In this document: piece after piece, positions 35,324 to 43,636 of the stretch
Numbering within the stretch: the first letter of the stretch is position 1
Layout: the number at the start of each line of letters is the position of its first letter
NCBI GenBank assembly: GCA_902500775.1
Contig: CABVRZ010000031.1
Coordinates: 1 to 55,509 of the forward strand
Direction: 5' to 3'
Source of the DNA: an uncultured Nitrospira sp.
Lineage (GTDB): Bacteria; Nitrospirota; Nitrospiria; Nitrospirales; Nitrospiraceae
Length of the DNA stretch: 55,509 bases
Translations under genes and position numbers: made by a program
Notes under the pieces: generated by a model
Database searches by the model: none
What the model was told of the DNA's origin: nothing
What the model saw: only the letters and a program-made list of their open reading frames with translations

Positions 35324-35339
35324 AGCAAGTAACTTGCCA
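35324..35339 (-). promoter_or_regulatory. Sigma-54 promoter of the P450/DyP/GMC operon
   Basis: On the minus strand this is TGGCAAGTTACTTGCT, the closest of the five to the classic TGGCACG-N4-TTGCT pattern at the -24 side. GG and GC are 10 bases apart. The P450 start is about 77 bases downstream. Confidence 0.82.
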
Positions 35340-35411
35340 TACTGAATTTGCGCGACTATTGAAAATCTAGGAGCATTGTCCTGTTGTCTTAAGGGGAGAG
35401 GATCCGTAAGG

Positions 35412-35450
35412 TGAATCTATTTTGATACACCGAGTATCTAAAAGGATTCA
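35412..35450 (-). promoter_or_regulatory. Double-dyad upstream activator site (P450 operon)
   Basis: On the minus strand this reads TGAATC-N6-GATACT, CGG, TGTATC-AAAATA-GATTCA, 72 bases upstream of the -24 element. Its first half-site overlaps the last codons of pxpC, so it lies partly inside coding sequence. Confidence 0.75.
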
Positions 35451-36451
35451 TGACGGTGGTTCAGTGGGGGGATCAGCTGAGAACGACTGTCACACGGCGG
35501 CAAGTCTGCGTCGAGTTGGGCACGGTGCGCTCGCAACAGGGTGTGAGCGTGGGCGACGGTGCATGGAGCAAAGGCGATACGGTCACCTGGAGCCAGCTGT
35601 GCGGCAAAGGGGAGATCTACCGAAATCACGACGGCGATCTTAGGGTAGCCTCCGGTGGTTTGCCGGTCAGCCATCAAGAGGATTGGTTGCCCATCGGATG
35701 GCACTTGCAACGCTCCCATAGAAGTCCCGTCAGAGACAAATTCGGCCGGTCCTTTTCGAACGAGTTTGGATCCTGCCAAACGGTAGCCCATACGATCGGA
35801 CTGAGGAGAGACGGTGTAGGTGGTTCCTGTCAAGGTGGTGGGCGCTTCGTTCCCAAAGACATTCTGCTGTGGGCCAGGAGTGATACGAAGAGTGACAGAG
35901 TGTTCATAACGAGGACGTAGGGGGACGGGGAGTCGTCTGCCAATTTGCTGGGTGACGAATGGTCGTACCGTTCCACTGTAGAGAATGTCTCCTGGTTTGA
36001 GGGGAGCTCCATGGAGTCCACCTGTCTTACTTGCATAATGGGTTGAGCGGCTGCCCAGCACCAAGGGGGCTTCAACGCCACCGGCGAGGGCGAGGTACGC
36101 GCGGGCCCCAGCATGCGGCATGCCGAAGCTCAAATGCTGTCCGCGTTGAATGGCAAGGCTTTCCCACATGGGAACGTTGTGACCATTGATGGATGGGGAG
36201 AGGTCGGCCCCGGTGATGGCAACGACGGTATCCCGCTCAAACCGGAGTTCCGGCCCTTTCAAGGTCAGTTCGAGTACTGCCGCTTGGTCAGGATTTCCCA
36301 CGAGCCGATTCGCCACGATGGTGGAGAAGGAGTCCATCGCTCCTGAGACCGACACGCCATAGTGCTGATAGCCGTAGCGTCCCAAGTCCTGGACTGTGGT
36401 CAGCCACCCGCTTTTGAGTACAAGGATTTTCGCCGGTTGGTGGTCCATCAT
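35438..36451 (-). CDS. pxpC: 5-oxoprolinase subunit C (biotin-dependent carboxyltransferase family)
   Basis: The protein has 337 residues. TTVQDLGRYGYQHYGVSVSGAMD at the N-terminus, SPQSDRMGYRLAG in the middle and ILLMADRQTTGGYPKIAVV near the end are the family blocks. PxpA, PxpB and PxpC together open 5-oxoproline (pyroglutamate) to glutamate using ATP. The ATG overlaps the pxpA stop (ATGA), giving translational coupling. The last codons overlap the activator site of the P450 operon. The 3' end is slightly long and polar (PPCDSRSQLIPPLNH). Confidence 0.88.
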   Translation of the reverse strand: MMDHQPAKILVLKSGWLTTVQDLGRYGYQHYGVSVSGAMDSFSTIVANRLVGNPDQAAVLELTLKGPELRFERDTVVAITGADLSPSINGHNVPMWESLAIQRGQHLSFGMPHAGARAYLALAGGVEAPLVLGSRSTHYASKTGGLHGAPLKPGDILYSGTVRPFVTQQIGRRLPVPLRPRYEHSVTLRITPGPQQNVFGNEAPTTLTGTTYTVSPQSDRMGYRLAGSKLVRKGPAEFVSDGTSMGALQVPSDGQPILLMADRQTTGGYPKIAVVISVDLPFAAQLAPGDRIAFAPCTVAHAHTLLRAHRAQLDADLPPCDSRSQLIPPLNHRHESF

Positions 36452-37209
36452 GTCCGGAACGGCTTCGTAATTCGAACACCAGCCGATGCAAGTTCTTGTC
36501 GAATAAGTTGAAGGAGTTCACCTGCGTGCGGAGTGTCCATGTGAACGCAGAGGGTGTCGGCTCGGATTGGCACATGTTCCCCATCAACGCTGGTGACAGA
36601 GCCGGTGAGTATCGCACAGAGCTGTTCGCGTACGTGCTGTTGAGTTTGGAGAAGCGCGTTGGGCTGAGTACGAGGCACGAGCGTTCCATCGGACTGATAG
36701 GCTCGGTCGGCAAACGCCTCTTGGATTACGGTCAGGCCAGCAGTTCTTCCGCTTGTGACGAGCTCTGAACCGGAGAGAGCAAACAGTAATAGGTGAGGAT
36801 TGAATGAAGTGAGGGCTCGTGTCACCGCATCGGCCACTGTTCGATCTCTGGACGCCAGATTGTAGAGTGCCCCATGCAGTTTCATGTGACTGAGCCTCAA
36901 ATGAACCGATGCCAGCACATCCGTCAAAGTTTTCAGTTGTACGAACACGAGTGATTCAACCTCTTTTGCAGAGGCCTGGTGATCCCGTCGCCCGAAATCT
37001 TGTGTGTCGGGAAAGCCTGGATGAGCACCGATCGCAGTGCCGTGTTGCACGGCGAGCCTCGCCGTGCGGAGCATGAGCTCAGGATGACCGGCATGGGCCC
37101 CGCAGGCGATATTAACTGAAGTGATCAGTGGCATGAGTTGCGCTTCACGAGCCAGTCGCGCAGGGTCCTCGTACTCGCCCATGTCGCAGTTCAGATCAAG
37201 CGTTCTCAT
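36448..37209 (-). CDS. pxpA: 5-oxoprolinase subunit A (LamB/YcsF family)
   Basis: The protein has 253 residues, the normal family length. It begins with the diagnostic LDLNCDMGE and has SVNIACGAHAGHP, GAHPGFPD, KLHGALYN, EAFADRAYQSDGTLVPR and CVHMDTPHA, the full series of conserved metal and substrate motifs. It is the hydrolytic subunit that works with PxpB and PxpC. It overlaps pxpB by 14 bases and pxpC by 4. Confidence 0.92.
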   Translation of the reverse strand: MRTLDLNCDMGEYEDPARLAREAQLMPLITSVNIACGAHAGHPELMLRTARLAVQHGTAIGAHPGFPDTQDFGRRDHQASAKEVESLVFVQLKTLTDVLASVHLRLSHMKLHGALYNLASRDRTVADAVTRALTSFNPHLLLFALSGSELVTSGRTAGLTVIQEAFADRAYQSDGTLVPRTQPNALLQTQQHVREQLCAILTGSVTSVDGEHVPIRADTLCVHMDTPHAGELLQLIRQELASAGVRITKPFRT

Positions 37210-37939
37210 GTCGGTTCAGATGGCTCAGACGGTCGAATTCGTCTCGCTCAATGGGTGTGAATCGCACCAGATCTCCCGGCTTCAGCAAAAATGGAGTGTG
37301 GCTGGCCGTACGATACAGTGGAATGGGTGTTCGGCCGATCAATTGCCATCCGCCAGGAGTAGCAGTGGGGTAGATGCCCGTCTGGCGATCAGCGATGCCG
37401 ACCGATCCGGCCGGGACCATTGTTCGTGGGGTTGCTCGGCGAGGGATGGCCAACTGTTCAGGGACGAGTCCAAGATACGGAAAACCTGGGCTGAATCCCA
37501 GCATGTAGACGCGATAGGGCATCGCTGTATGCAAGGCGATGACCTCAGCTACTTGGAGCCCAGCAAAGGTTGCCACCTCTTCTAAGTCCGGCCCCCATTC
37601 ACCGCCATACAAGACGGGAATCTCATGGACGAGGCCTTGCGGGTCAGCCTGTGGAGAGTGTTCCCAAGGTAGCGTCTTGAGTTTCTTGGTCAACGCAGCT
37701 GCATCCCACTGGAGTGGATCAAAATGGAGGGTAACCGATCGATAGCTGGGCACGATATCTAAGATGCCATTCCACCCTTGCTCACTCACCATCTGCGCGA
37801 ATGCGATCACACGTGCATTGCTCTCCGGATTGATTGCGTTGCCGAATTCGATCGTAACGGCTGAGTCTCCTAAGGAGAGGAGCCGGAACGTTTCTGGAGA
37901 GGTTCGAGTCCGACGTCGTACATGTGGTGGTGGAGACAT
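37196..37939 (-). CDS. pxpB: 5-oxoprolinase subunit B (KipI family)
   Basis: The protein has about 247 residues from the ATG at 37939; an upstream in-frame start would overlap the amine oxidase gene. Motifs are LSLGDSAVTIEFG, VPSYRSVTLHFDP, the VYMLGFSPGFPYLGLVPE block typical of the carboxyltransferase C/D subunit, and GSVGIADRQTGIYPTATPGGWQLIGRT. It pairs with PxpC. It lies 45 bases after the amine oxidase gene, in one transcript with it. Confidence 0.9.
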   Translation of the reverse strand: MSPPPHVRRRTRTSPETFRLLSLGDSAVTIEFGNAINPESNARVIAFAQMVSEQGWNGILDIVPSYRSVTLHFDPLQWDAAALTKKLKTLPWEHSPQADPQGLVHEIPVLYGGEWGPDLEEVATFAGLQVAEVIALHTAMPYRVYMLGFSPGFPYLGLVPEQLAIPRRATPRTMVPAGSVGIADRQTGIYPTATPGGWQLIGRTPIPLYRTASHTPFLLKPGDLVRFTPIERDEFDRLSHLNRHENA

Positions 37940-37983
37940 AGAGAATCTAAGCAATGGGTCGAGGTTCACGGTATTGGTATGTA

Positions 37984-39621
37984 TTAACGAATTGTGGTGT
38001 TCTCCAAGATCGCCCGAGCAACGGCAATACCGGAGAGTGCCGCGCCTTCCATGAAGCCTTGCCATTCATAGAACGAGTTTGCGTGTTCGCCGGCGAAAAA
38101 CAGATTGCCCACGGGGATACCTTCCAAGCCCGCCATGGTCGTGAACTGACCAGGACGGTAACAGGTATAGCTGCCTTTCATGAGGGGATGCGATGGCCAA
38201 TGTTCGAGATGCGCGAGGTACGTTCCATCTCTCAAGGTGGTGGCGGATCCGCTCGCTCCCGGATAGATCGAGTTTAAATCAAGCAGAAATTGTTGGGCTT
38301 CCATCTGCACCTTATTGGGGTTCAATGCAGCACCGCGTGTTCCGCTGGAATAGTCGGTGAGAATGCCCCTGTCCTTCGATCCCAGAGTTGGGTTTGTTTC
38401 CCATGTCGTTTGGACGTTCTGGAGATTGGAATATGTCGCTCCGTTCCCGCCACACGTCCGCCAGGGGCGGTTTGAGAAGCCAATCATCATCTTGGCGTTG
38501 GTGCCGTATCCAAGCTCCCGAATCGCGGTGAGTTGATTAGCGGGGATAGCCAGATTGGTGTCGATCTCCACATCACGGAGGATTGTGAAGGGAATCGCAA
38601 GCACGACGACATCATGCGGAATAGAGGTTCCGTTCTGGAACGTCAATTCGATCTGTCCATCGCTCGACTGACGGACTCGCATGAGTCTGGAGTTGTACGT
38701 GATTTGTTCGGAAAGATCGCCGGCCAACCCCTCGGTGATGCGGTCGTTCCCGTCGACGAGATGATAGCGCTCGTCGCTGGCTCCGAACGGGGTGAATTTT
38801 GAACGGCGATCAGTATGAATAAAGAGGAGGAAATTCAGACAGCTCTGGTCTGCAGCCCTTAATCCATATTCAGCCTCATAGGCAGCGATGATGGCGGCCT
38901 TGGCGACTGGGCCGGCCGGTACACCTGCTCCGTTCCGACCTTCAAGATAGGCCTGAAGACTGGTGTGGTCGAGTGTCACATCATCCGGTGTATGGGAGTG
39001 CGCCGTCACTTCTTTTGAGAGGCGATTCAAATCAATCCGCATCACCGAGATGAAATCACGAAATTCTGCAATGACCGCGGCTTCTGAGTACCGTTGCCCA
39101 TAGAAGTGGTAAAACGTTTCTCCTGGCTCCTTGTTTACATCTTCCAAGCGAAGGCGGAATCGTTTGGCATACCCCAGGATCGTCTTATGCAAATTATCGA
39201 TGAGCTCGCCGCCTCGTTCGGCGACCTGACCGGGAAAGTGGTCTCGTAAGGACCAGCAGCGGCCACCTGCTCGATCTGTCGCTTCGTAGATCATGGCTCG
39301 AAGGCCACGGGTGTTGAGGGTGTCGGCGCATGCTAATCCTGCGAGCCCTGCGCCGACAATACCTACGGAGACTGGGGAAGGCGATGGTTTGGCGGCGGTC
39401 GCACGTTGCGAAAGTCCGGTCATCGTCCCCAAGGCGAATGCGGCACCCGTTGCGCCAGATCCGAGCAGAAAGTGGCGCCGCGAGATCGCACGAGCCTCTC
39501 TCCTTGATCCCAATTCGTCGATCGCTCCGAGGGCATCAGCAGCGGAGCAGCGGTGGCGCTCTGTCAAGAATGCGGCCGTCATGACGCGGACCAATGAACG
39601 GAACAATGCGGTTCGAGCCAT
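37984..39621 (-). CDS. Tat-exported flavin monoamine oxidase
   Basis: The protein has about 545 residues from the ATG at 39621, which has GGGAGG ahead of it. A twin-arginine signal (SRRHFLLGSGATGAAFAL) begins about 46 residues in, so folded, FAD-loaded enzyme is probably sent to the periplasm. The FAD motif VGIVGAGLAGLACADTL is followed by IYEATDRAGGRCWS. The C-terminal FFAGEHANSFYEWQGFMEGAALSG binds the flavin tail. It oxidises a primary or secondary amine to an aldehyde or imine plus peroxide. An N-terminal extension before the Tat motif is unusual. It probably starts the Pxp operon, hinting at breakdown of an amine or amino-acid derivative (inference). Confidence 0.85.
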   Translation of the reverse strand: MARTALFRSLVRVMTAAFLTERHRCSAADALGAIDELGSRREARAISRRHFLLGSGATGAAFALGTMTGLSQRATAAKPSPSPVSVGIVGAGLAGLACADTLNTRGLRAMIYEATDRAGGRCWSLRDHFPGQVAERGGELIDNLHKTILGYAKRFRLRLEDVNKEPGETFYHFYGQRYSEAAVIAEFRDFISVMRIDLNRLSKEVTAHSHTPDDVTLDHTSLQAYLEGRNGAGVPAGPVAKAAIIAAYEAEYGLRAADQSCLNFLLFIHTDRRSKFTPFGASDERYHLVDGNDRITEGLAGDLSEQITYNSRLMRVRQSSDGQIELTFQNGTSIPHDVVVLAIPFTILRDVEIDTNLAIPANQLTAIRELGYGTNAKMMIGFSNRPWRTCGGNGATYSNLQNVQTTWETNPTLGSKDRGILTDYSSGTRGAALNPNKVQMEAQQFLLDLNSIYPGASGSATTLRDGTYLAHLEHWPSHPLMKGSYTCYRPGQFTTMAGLEGIPVGNLFFAGEHANSFYEWQGFMEGAALSGIAVARAILENTTIR

Positions 39622-39932
39622 GAAAAGGCCTCCCGGTTGGAGAACGATCAGGCGCGGTATCTTACACAAATGATCGCAGCTGCGGAAGGAGGGGAGTTAA
39701 GTAGAAGAATTGTGATCGGAGCGCGACACCAATCGTCGTTCGAATATCACACGGATGATACCTGGTCCCGAACGTGGAGGAAGAACTGTACGATTATGGG
39801 ACAGTTATGGAGAGAGGGTTGTTGGTTTGGAAGAGAGAAAGTGGGATGATTTTGTTTCTGCTTAAGTGTTAGATTCGATTTCAATGACAGAGAGATTGGC
39901 TTCATTCACGCTTCTACAGGGAGGAATTTACG

Positions 39933-40325
39933 ATGGGACTCTTTGGCACGATTATGGAGAAACTTGGGTTCGGTGCGACTGCCCATGCGGCGACACCACC
40001 GCCAGCCGCTGCTCCAACAGCGACGGCCCCGGCACCGGCTGCTCCGAAACCTGCGGCCATATCAGCGGTCGATGTCGTGGGAAAGCTTGAAGGCCTTGCG
40101 GCGAAAAACGCGCAGAAACTGAATTGGAAGACCTCGATCGTCGACTTGATGAAGCTGCTGAATTTGGACAGTAGTCTCACGGCACGTAAAGAACTTGCGA
40201 CCGAGCTTGGGTGCCCTGCGGACAAGATGGGTGATTCCGCTCAGATGAACATGTGGCTCCATCAGGCAGTGTTGCAGAAGCTAGCGGCAAATGGCGGGAA
40301 TATTCCCAAAGAACTGTTGCACTAA
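39933..40325 (+). CDS. DUF3597 family protein
   Basis: The protein has 130 residues: a short N-terminal segment MGLFGTIMEKLGFG, an Ala/Pro-rich linker (about 17-45), then the conserved helical domain DVVGKLEGLAAKNAQKLNWKTSIVDLMKLLNLDSSLTARKELATELG. The C-terminal part resembles LysM-independent peptidoglycan-associated small domains, but its role is unknown. AGGGAGGAA precedes the ATG. A GG-N10-GC pair at 39897 is too close to the ribosome site to be its promoter. Confidence 0.85.
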   Translation: MGLFGTIMEKLGFGATAHAATPPPAAAPTATAPAPAAPKPAAISAVDVVGKLEGLAAKNAQKLNWKTSIVDLMKLLNLDSSLTARKELATELGCPADKMGDSAQMNMWLHQAVLQKLAANGGNIPKELLH

Positions 40326-40345
40326 CGGCTTGCAGAGCGAGGGGG

Positions 40346-40801
40346 TCAGCTCCCTCGCTCACTTTCAATCAGGACCGGTCGAGCGAGGCTTAACCGTTGC
40401 GGGGCTTCCGTAAGGACGAGAGGAGTCGCTTGGAGTTCGTCCACGACCGGATGAGAGCCCATGTCGATTGAGCCTTTAAAGAATGCGCCCTCTTCCATCG
40501 AAAACGACGGAGCCGAGATGTCCCCGAGCAGCACGGCCGGCTTGAGCAGCTGGATCTTGCTGCTGGCCGTCACGTTCCCGTGAATTTTCCCTCGGCTGAC
40601 CACAGTCTCGGCGATAATCGATCCCCGAATGACGGCATTTTCTCCGATAACCAACATCCCCTTGGCGTGGATTTCTCCTTCAAATGCACTGTCGAGTTGA
40701 ACGGTACTGTGAAAATGGACAATGCCCTTAAATGTGACGTCTTTACCCAAGACGGTAAAGTTCCCATCCGAATCCGTGTCGCCCCGTTTCTTGTCCCACA
40801 T
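40346..40801 (-). CDS. Bactofilin (polymer-forming cytoskeletal protein)
   Basis: The protein has 151 residues. The central domain is a right-handed beta-helix of short repeating turns: DVTFKGIVHFHSTVQLDSAFEGEIHAKGMLVIGENAVIRGSIIAETVVSRGKIHGNV. Bactofilins self-assemble into filaments at the membrane and place cell-wall or polar proteins. The N- and C-terminal tails are unstructured, as is usual. AGAGGATCAT precedes the ATG. It is convergent with the DUF3597 gene. Confidence 0.9.
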   Translation of the reverse strand: MWDKKRGDTDSDGNFTVLGKDVTFKGIVHFHSTVQLDSAFEGEIHAKGMLVIGENAVIRGSIIAETVVSRGKIHGNVTASSKIQLLKPAVLLGDISAPSFSMEEGAFFKGSIDMGSHPVVDELQATPLVLTEAPQRLSLARPVLIESERGS

Positions 40802-41182
40802 ATGATCCTCTTTCGGTGCGGTTTCTGAGAAAAACAGGCATGAACCATACAGGAGTTAAACATAAGAATCAAAGGCAGATTTGGAGAGAGAGATCGGACA
40901 GGGAGCAGACCATTGCCGGATGGTGGATTGTGAGATCGCAAATTGTTCGAACGCTGTTCTCTCGCGATTGTGACGGTTTCGCCGATTGCCGGTCCAACCT
41001 CGGAGGTGTTTTTGGTATGCTACGCGCGGCGATCGGTCACACTCGTCATGAATCGTCTCCAGTGGAACCTATGTGTCAGCCATAGAATTGGCATCTCGGC
41101 GTTACGTCGGTGGCGTATCCCACGGGGATCGCGTATGATCGCGCTGGTGAGTCACGAGCGCTTTGTTGAGGAGCCGTCAAAA

Positions 41183-41572
41183 ATGGATATCGATATCTCA
41201 GCTCGCCGATTGGTGGTCATCGGCACTCTCAGCGCCGGGTTGGGCGTCATAGCCGGCGCCTTTGGGGCGCATATGTTGAAAGACATGTTGGATCAACATC
41301 TGTTGGATGTCTACGAAAAGGCGACTCGCTATCAGATGTACCATGCGTTCGGTATGGTCTTCAGTGGATTTGCGGTACAGATCTGGCGCGATGCCGGAGT
41401 GGCCAGAGCCGGGTGGTTGTTCTTGGGAGGAACGGTGCTATTTTCCGGCAGTCTCTATGGGGTCTCGCTCTTGGGAGTTCGTTGGTTGGGTGCGGTGACG
41501 CCGGTTGGAGGTGTCCTCTTCATCGTGGGGTGGATGGTGCTGGCGTGGCGTGCGTGGCGTGGGGCAGCCTAG
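41183..41572 (+). CDS. DUF423 family membrane protein
   Basis: The protein has 129 residues from the ATG at 41183, with four transmembrane helices. LVVIGTLSAGLGVIAGAFGAHML and YEKATRYQMYHAFGMVF are diagnostic for DUF423 (YwdK-like). The frame is open upstream, but the extra region has no family match. Function unknown. The stop codon directly abuts the partial palindromic repeat. Confidence 0.9.
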   Translation: MDIDISARRLVVIGTLSAGLGVIAGAFGAHMLKDMLDQHLLDVYEKATRYQMYHAFGMVFSGFAVQIWRDAGVARAGWLFLGGTVLFSGSLYGVSLLGVRWLGAVTPVGGVLFIVGWMVLAWRAWRGAA

Positions 41573-41632
41573 CAGGCTATTGATAAGTCCATCAGCGACG
41601 TTCTCGCGATGCTCAGAGGCTCAATGTACGGG
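41573..41632 (-). repeat. Half copy of the palindromic repeat
   Basis: Sixty bases starting at CAGGCTATTG match the right arm of the element at 7651-7774 read on the minus strand, with shared blocks CAGGCT, CTCGC, GCTCAGAGGCTCA and GTACGG. The other arm is absent or too diverged to see. It begins one base after the DUF423 stop. Confidence 0.6.
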
Positions 41633-41722
41633 GAGTCGAAGGGAAAGTACCTGTCCGCATGAATGTGAGTGAAGCGCGTGGGGCAAGCGAAGTTTGGTAC
41701 ATACCGCTTCCTCCGCCGCTGA

Positions 41723-42664
41723 TTATGGCTTGCAGGGTGCGAGGCGTTTTCCGCTGACGGGGCCCCATCCTCCGGTATTATTCGCAAAGGATCCTTCGAT
41801 TTTCTGGTCGTCCTTGATAAACAAGAGACTGTCTTCTTGGATGTGACCATTCTGTTCCCATCGCAAGTAAATCGCATCTCCGAGCACAATGCTTTCCGTC
41901 GGCGTAGCTGAGTTAGCTGAGACTTGTCCTGGCGGAGAGAAGATGATCGTGGACTTCTGCTCCCCATGGATTTGGTGATTATGAATGATCCACTGCCAGG
42001 TTCCGCAGAGTCGTGAGTGACCTTTGGTTTGTCTGATCCGATCTTTCCACCCATGGATGTTCCACCAAGCTGTGATGGCCTGGTGACTTGCTTCAAATGC
42101 CGTACGCTCCGCCGCCAAGAGTAACTCGGTGTTTCGTGACTGCGAGGTTCCTTGGGTCGTTTGAGCCCCTCCTTCTTCCTTCGTAAGACGGAGCAGGTCG
42201 GCGAGAGAGACGACCTGGTTCCGAGCCCGTAACCAGTCTTGTCGCGCCACAGAAAGTGGAACGACTGGAGTGGATGGCCCTATCTCCTGACGAAGGGAAT
42301 TGGCCAATTGCCATGTCCCCAGCGCCCTCATCAATTCAGCGACAGACTGAGATAATTCCGCCACTCCGAGTTCTTTAACCATTTTGCTGGGAAGCCTGGC
42401 TCCCAAGGCTCCGGCGGCATCCTTCAGACCCAATGCTGGTCCGACCGTCGTCCTAAATAGCCTCAGGGCATCCTCGTCCGATTCGATGAGTGTGAGCTGG
42501 TCGGCTTGCTGTATTACCACCTCAGTCAACAACTGCGGCGATTCTTGTCCTACTGCCATGGTCACCGATGGGGGGAGGAGACCCAACAGGATGATAAGGA
42601 GGAAGCAGACCCTGACCGGGAGGTGCCTGAGATCAGATTGATGCCGACGTGGTCTGTGTACCAT
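41723..42664 (-). CDS. Secreted or anchored hypothetical protein
   Basis: The protein has about 313 residues from the ATG at 42664; upstream in-frame starts are possible. A basic N-terminus is followed by VRVCFLLIILLGLLPPSVTMA, a signal peptide or anchor. Residues 40-190 are helical and Gln/Leu-rich. The C-terminal 100 residues are beta-rich: CGTWQWIIHNHQIHGEQKSTIIFSP, then LGDAIYLRWEQNGHIQEDSLLFIKDDQKIEGSFANNTGGWGPVSGKRL. That tail resembles small lipocalin-like domains that report ligand binding, but the family is not known to me. It is 48 bases after the DLH-like gene on the same strand, with which it may be co-transcribed. Confidence 0.6.
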   Translation of the reverse strand: MVHRPRRHQSDLRHLPVRVCFLLIILLGLLPPSVTMAVGQESPQLLTEVVIQQADQLTLIESDEDALRLFRTTVGPALGLKDAAGALGARLPSKMVKELGVAELSQSVAELMRALGTWQLANSLRQEIGPSTPVVPLSVARQDWLRARNQVVSLADLLRLTKEEGGAQTTQGTSQSRNTELLLAAERTAFEASHQAITAWWNIHGWKDRIRQTKGHSRLCGTWQWIIHNHQIHGEQKSTIIFSPPGQVSANSATPTESIVLGDAIYLRWEQNGHIQEDSLLFIKDDQKIEGSFANNTGGWGPVSGKRLAPCKP

Positions 42665-42711
42665 ATCGCTCAACCTGTGAGGAAAATCGTCACGGAGAGA
42701 GGGACGATGAC

Positions 42712-43512
42712 TCATGTTCCTTGGAAGCACGACTTCAGAAAGTTCGCCGTACGTTCCCAGGCGAGGGAGGCACTGTCGGCGTCATAGGCACTTGGTTTCA
42801 TCTCGTTGCAGAACGCATGAGCAGCGTTGGGGTAGCACTGGATGTCGACTCGCTTGGCAGACGCGGCGGAGGCTGTCCGTAGCTGCTCGACATCGTCCAG
42901 TGTGGCCCAGGTGCCTTTTCCCGCCTGATGGTAGAGCACCGGGGAAAAGAGGTTTTTCATCATCTCATGTGACGTGATCATCTTGCCATAGTACGAGACG
43001 GCGGCCCGCAATCGTTTCCGGTGGCAGGCGAACCGCAGCGCATAGGATCCGCCCATTCCGTACCCGACGACTCCATGAATGTTCTTCTTGGCCGTGGTGC
43101 GAGTATTGAGGTATTCACAACAGGAATTGATGTCGGTGATGACCTGGTCATCATTCTGTCGTTCGAGTAGTGCGGCGGCGACATCGTCGTTGGCGGTTAC
43201 CATGCCTCCCAACCGACCGTAGAGATTCGGAAGAATCACCATGTAGCCTTCACAGGCGAGGCGAGCGCCAAGATCCTTCATCTGGCTGGTCAGCCCCCAC
43301 CAATCGTGTAAGAGGACCAGTCCTGGATAGGTCCCGGCTTGTTGCGGCCAGAAGAGCAGGCAATCAACTTGATGCTCCTTCGGCATTTTACTTTTAAAAT
43401 AGGGATCCACCATCTGGTCGGTATGGGTGGGGATGGGCACGCCACTTGGGAAACGGGCGGTTCCCGTTCCGATCTGTTCCAGTGTGAAAGGAGCTGCTGG
43501 TGCCGTAGGCAT
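42712..43512 (-). CDS. Dienelactone-hydrolase-fold protein lacking the nucleophile
   Basis: The protein has 266 residues in the DLH fold: GLVLLHDWWGLTSQMKDLGARLACEGYMVILPNLYGR, and YPNAAHAFCNE with His232. The nucleophile elbow, normally GYCMGG, reads GYGMGG here, so the Cys is Gly152. The usual Asp after strand 7 is also missing (YHQAGKGTWATLDD). The protein is otherwise full-length and well formed, so it is not a random pseudogene. It may bind rather than cleave its ligand. It contrasts with the lipoprotein DLH at 3.2-4.2 kb, which keeps its Cys. Confidence 0.8.
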   Translation of the reverse strand: MPTAPAAPFTLEQIGTGTARFPSGVPIPTHTDQMVDPYFKSKMPKEHQVDCLLFWPQQAGTYPGLVLLHDWWGLTSQMKDLGARLACEGYMVILPNLYGRLGGMVTANDDVAAALLERQNDDQVITDINSCCEYLNTRTTAKKNIHGVVGYGMGGSYALRFACHRKRLRAAVSYYGKMITSHEMMKNLFSPVLYHQAGKGTWATLDDVEQLRTASAASAKRVDIQCYPNAAHAFCNEMKPSAYDADSASLAWERTANFLKSCFQGT

Positions 43513-43636
43513 AGTTGAGATTCTGCTACTGGATCGGTGTTCCGTCGGACATGACGTTACTATATGAAGCCGTTTGAGGGAATGTCAATTGACTGCGGGA
43601 TGACGTGATCCTACAGTAGCGGCGGTGAGACGTCTG

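Noticed and set aside
39897..39912. GG-N10-GC (TGGC and CGCT) ahead of the DUF3597 gene, looking like a sigma-54 promoter
   Set aside because: The -12 element is poor, transcription would start inside the ribosome site, and no double dyad lies upstream.
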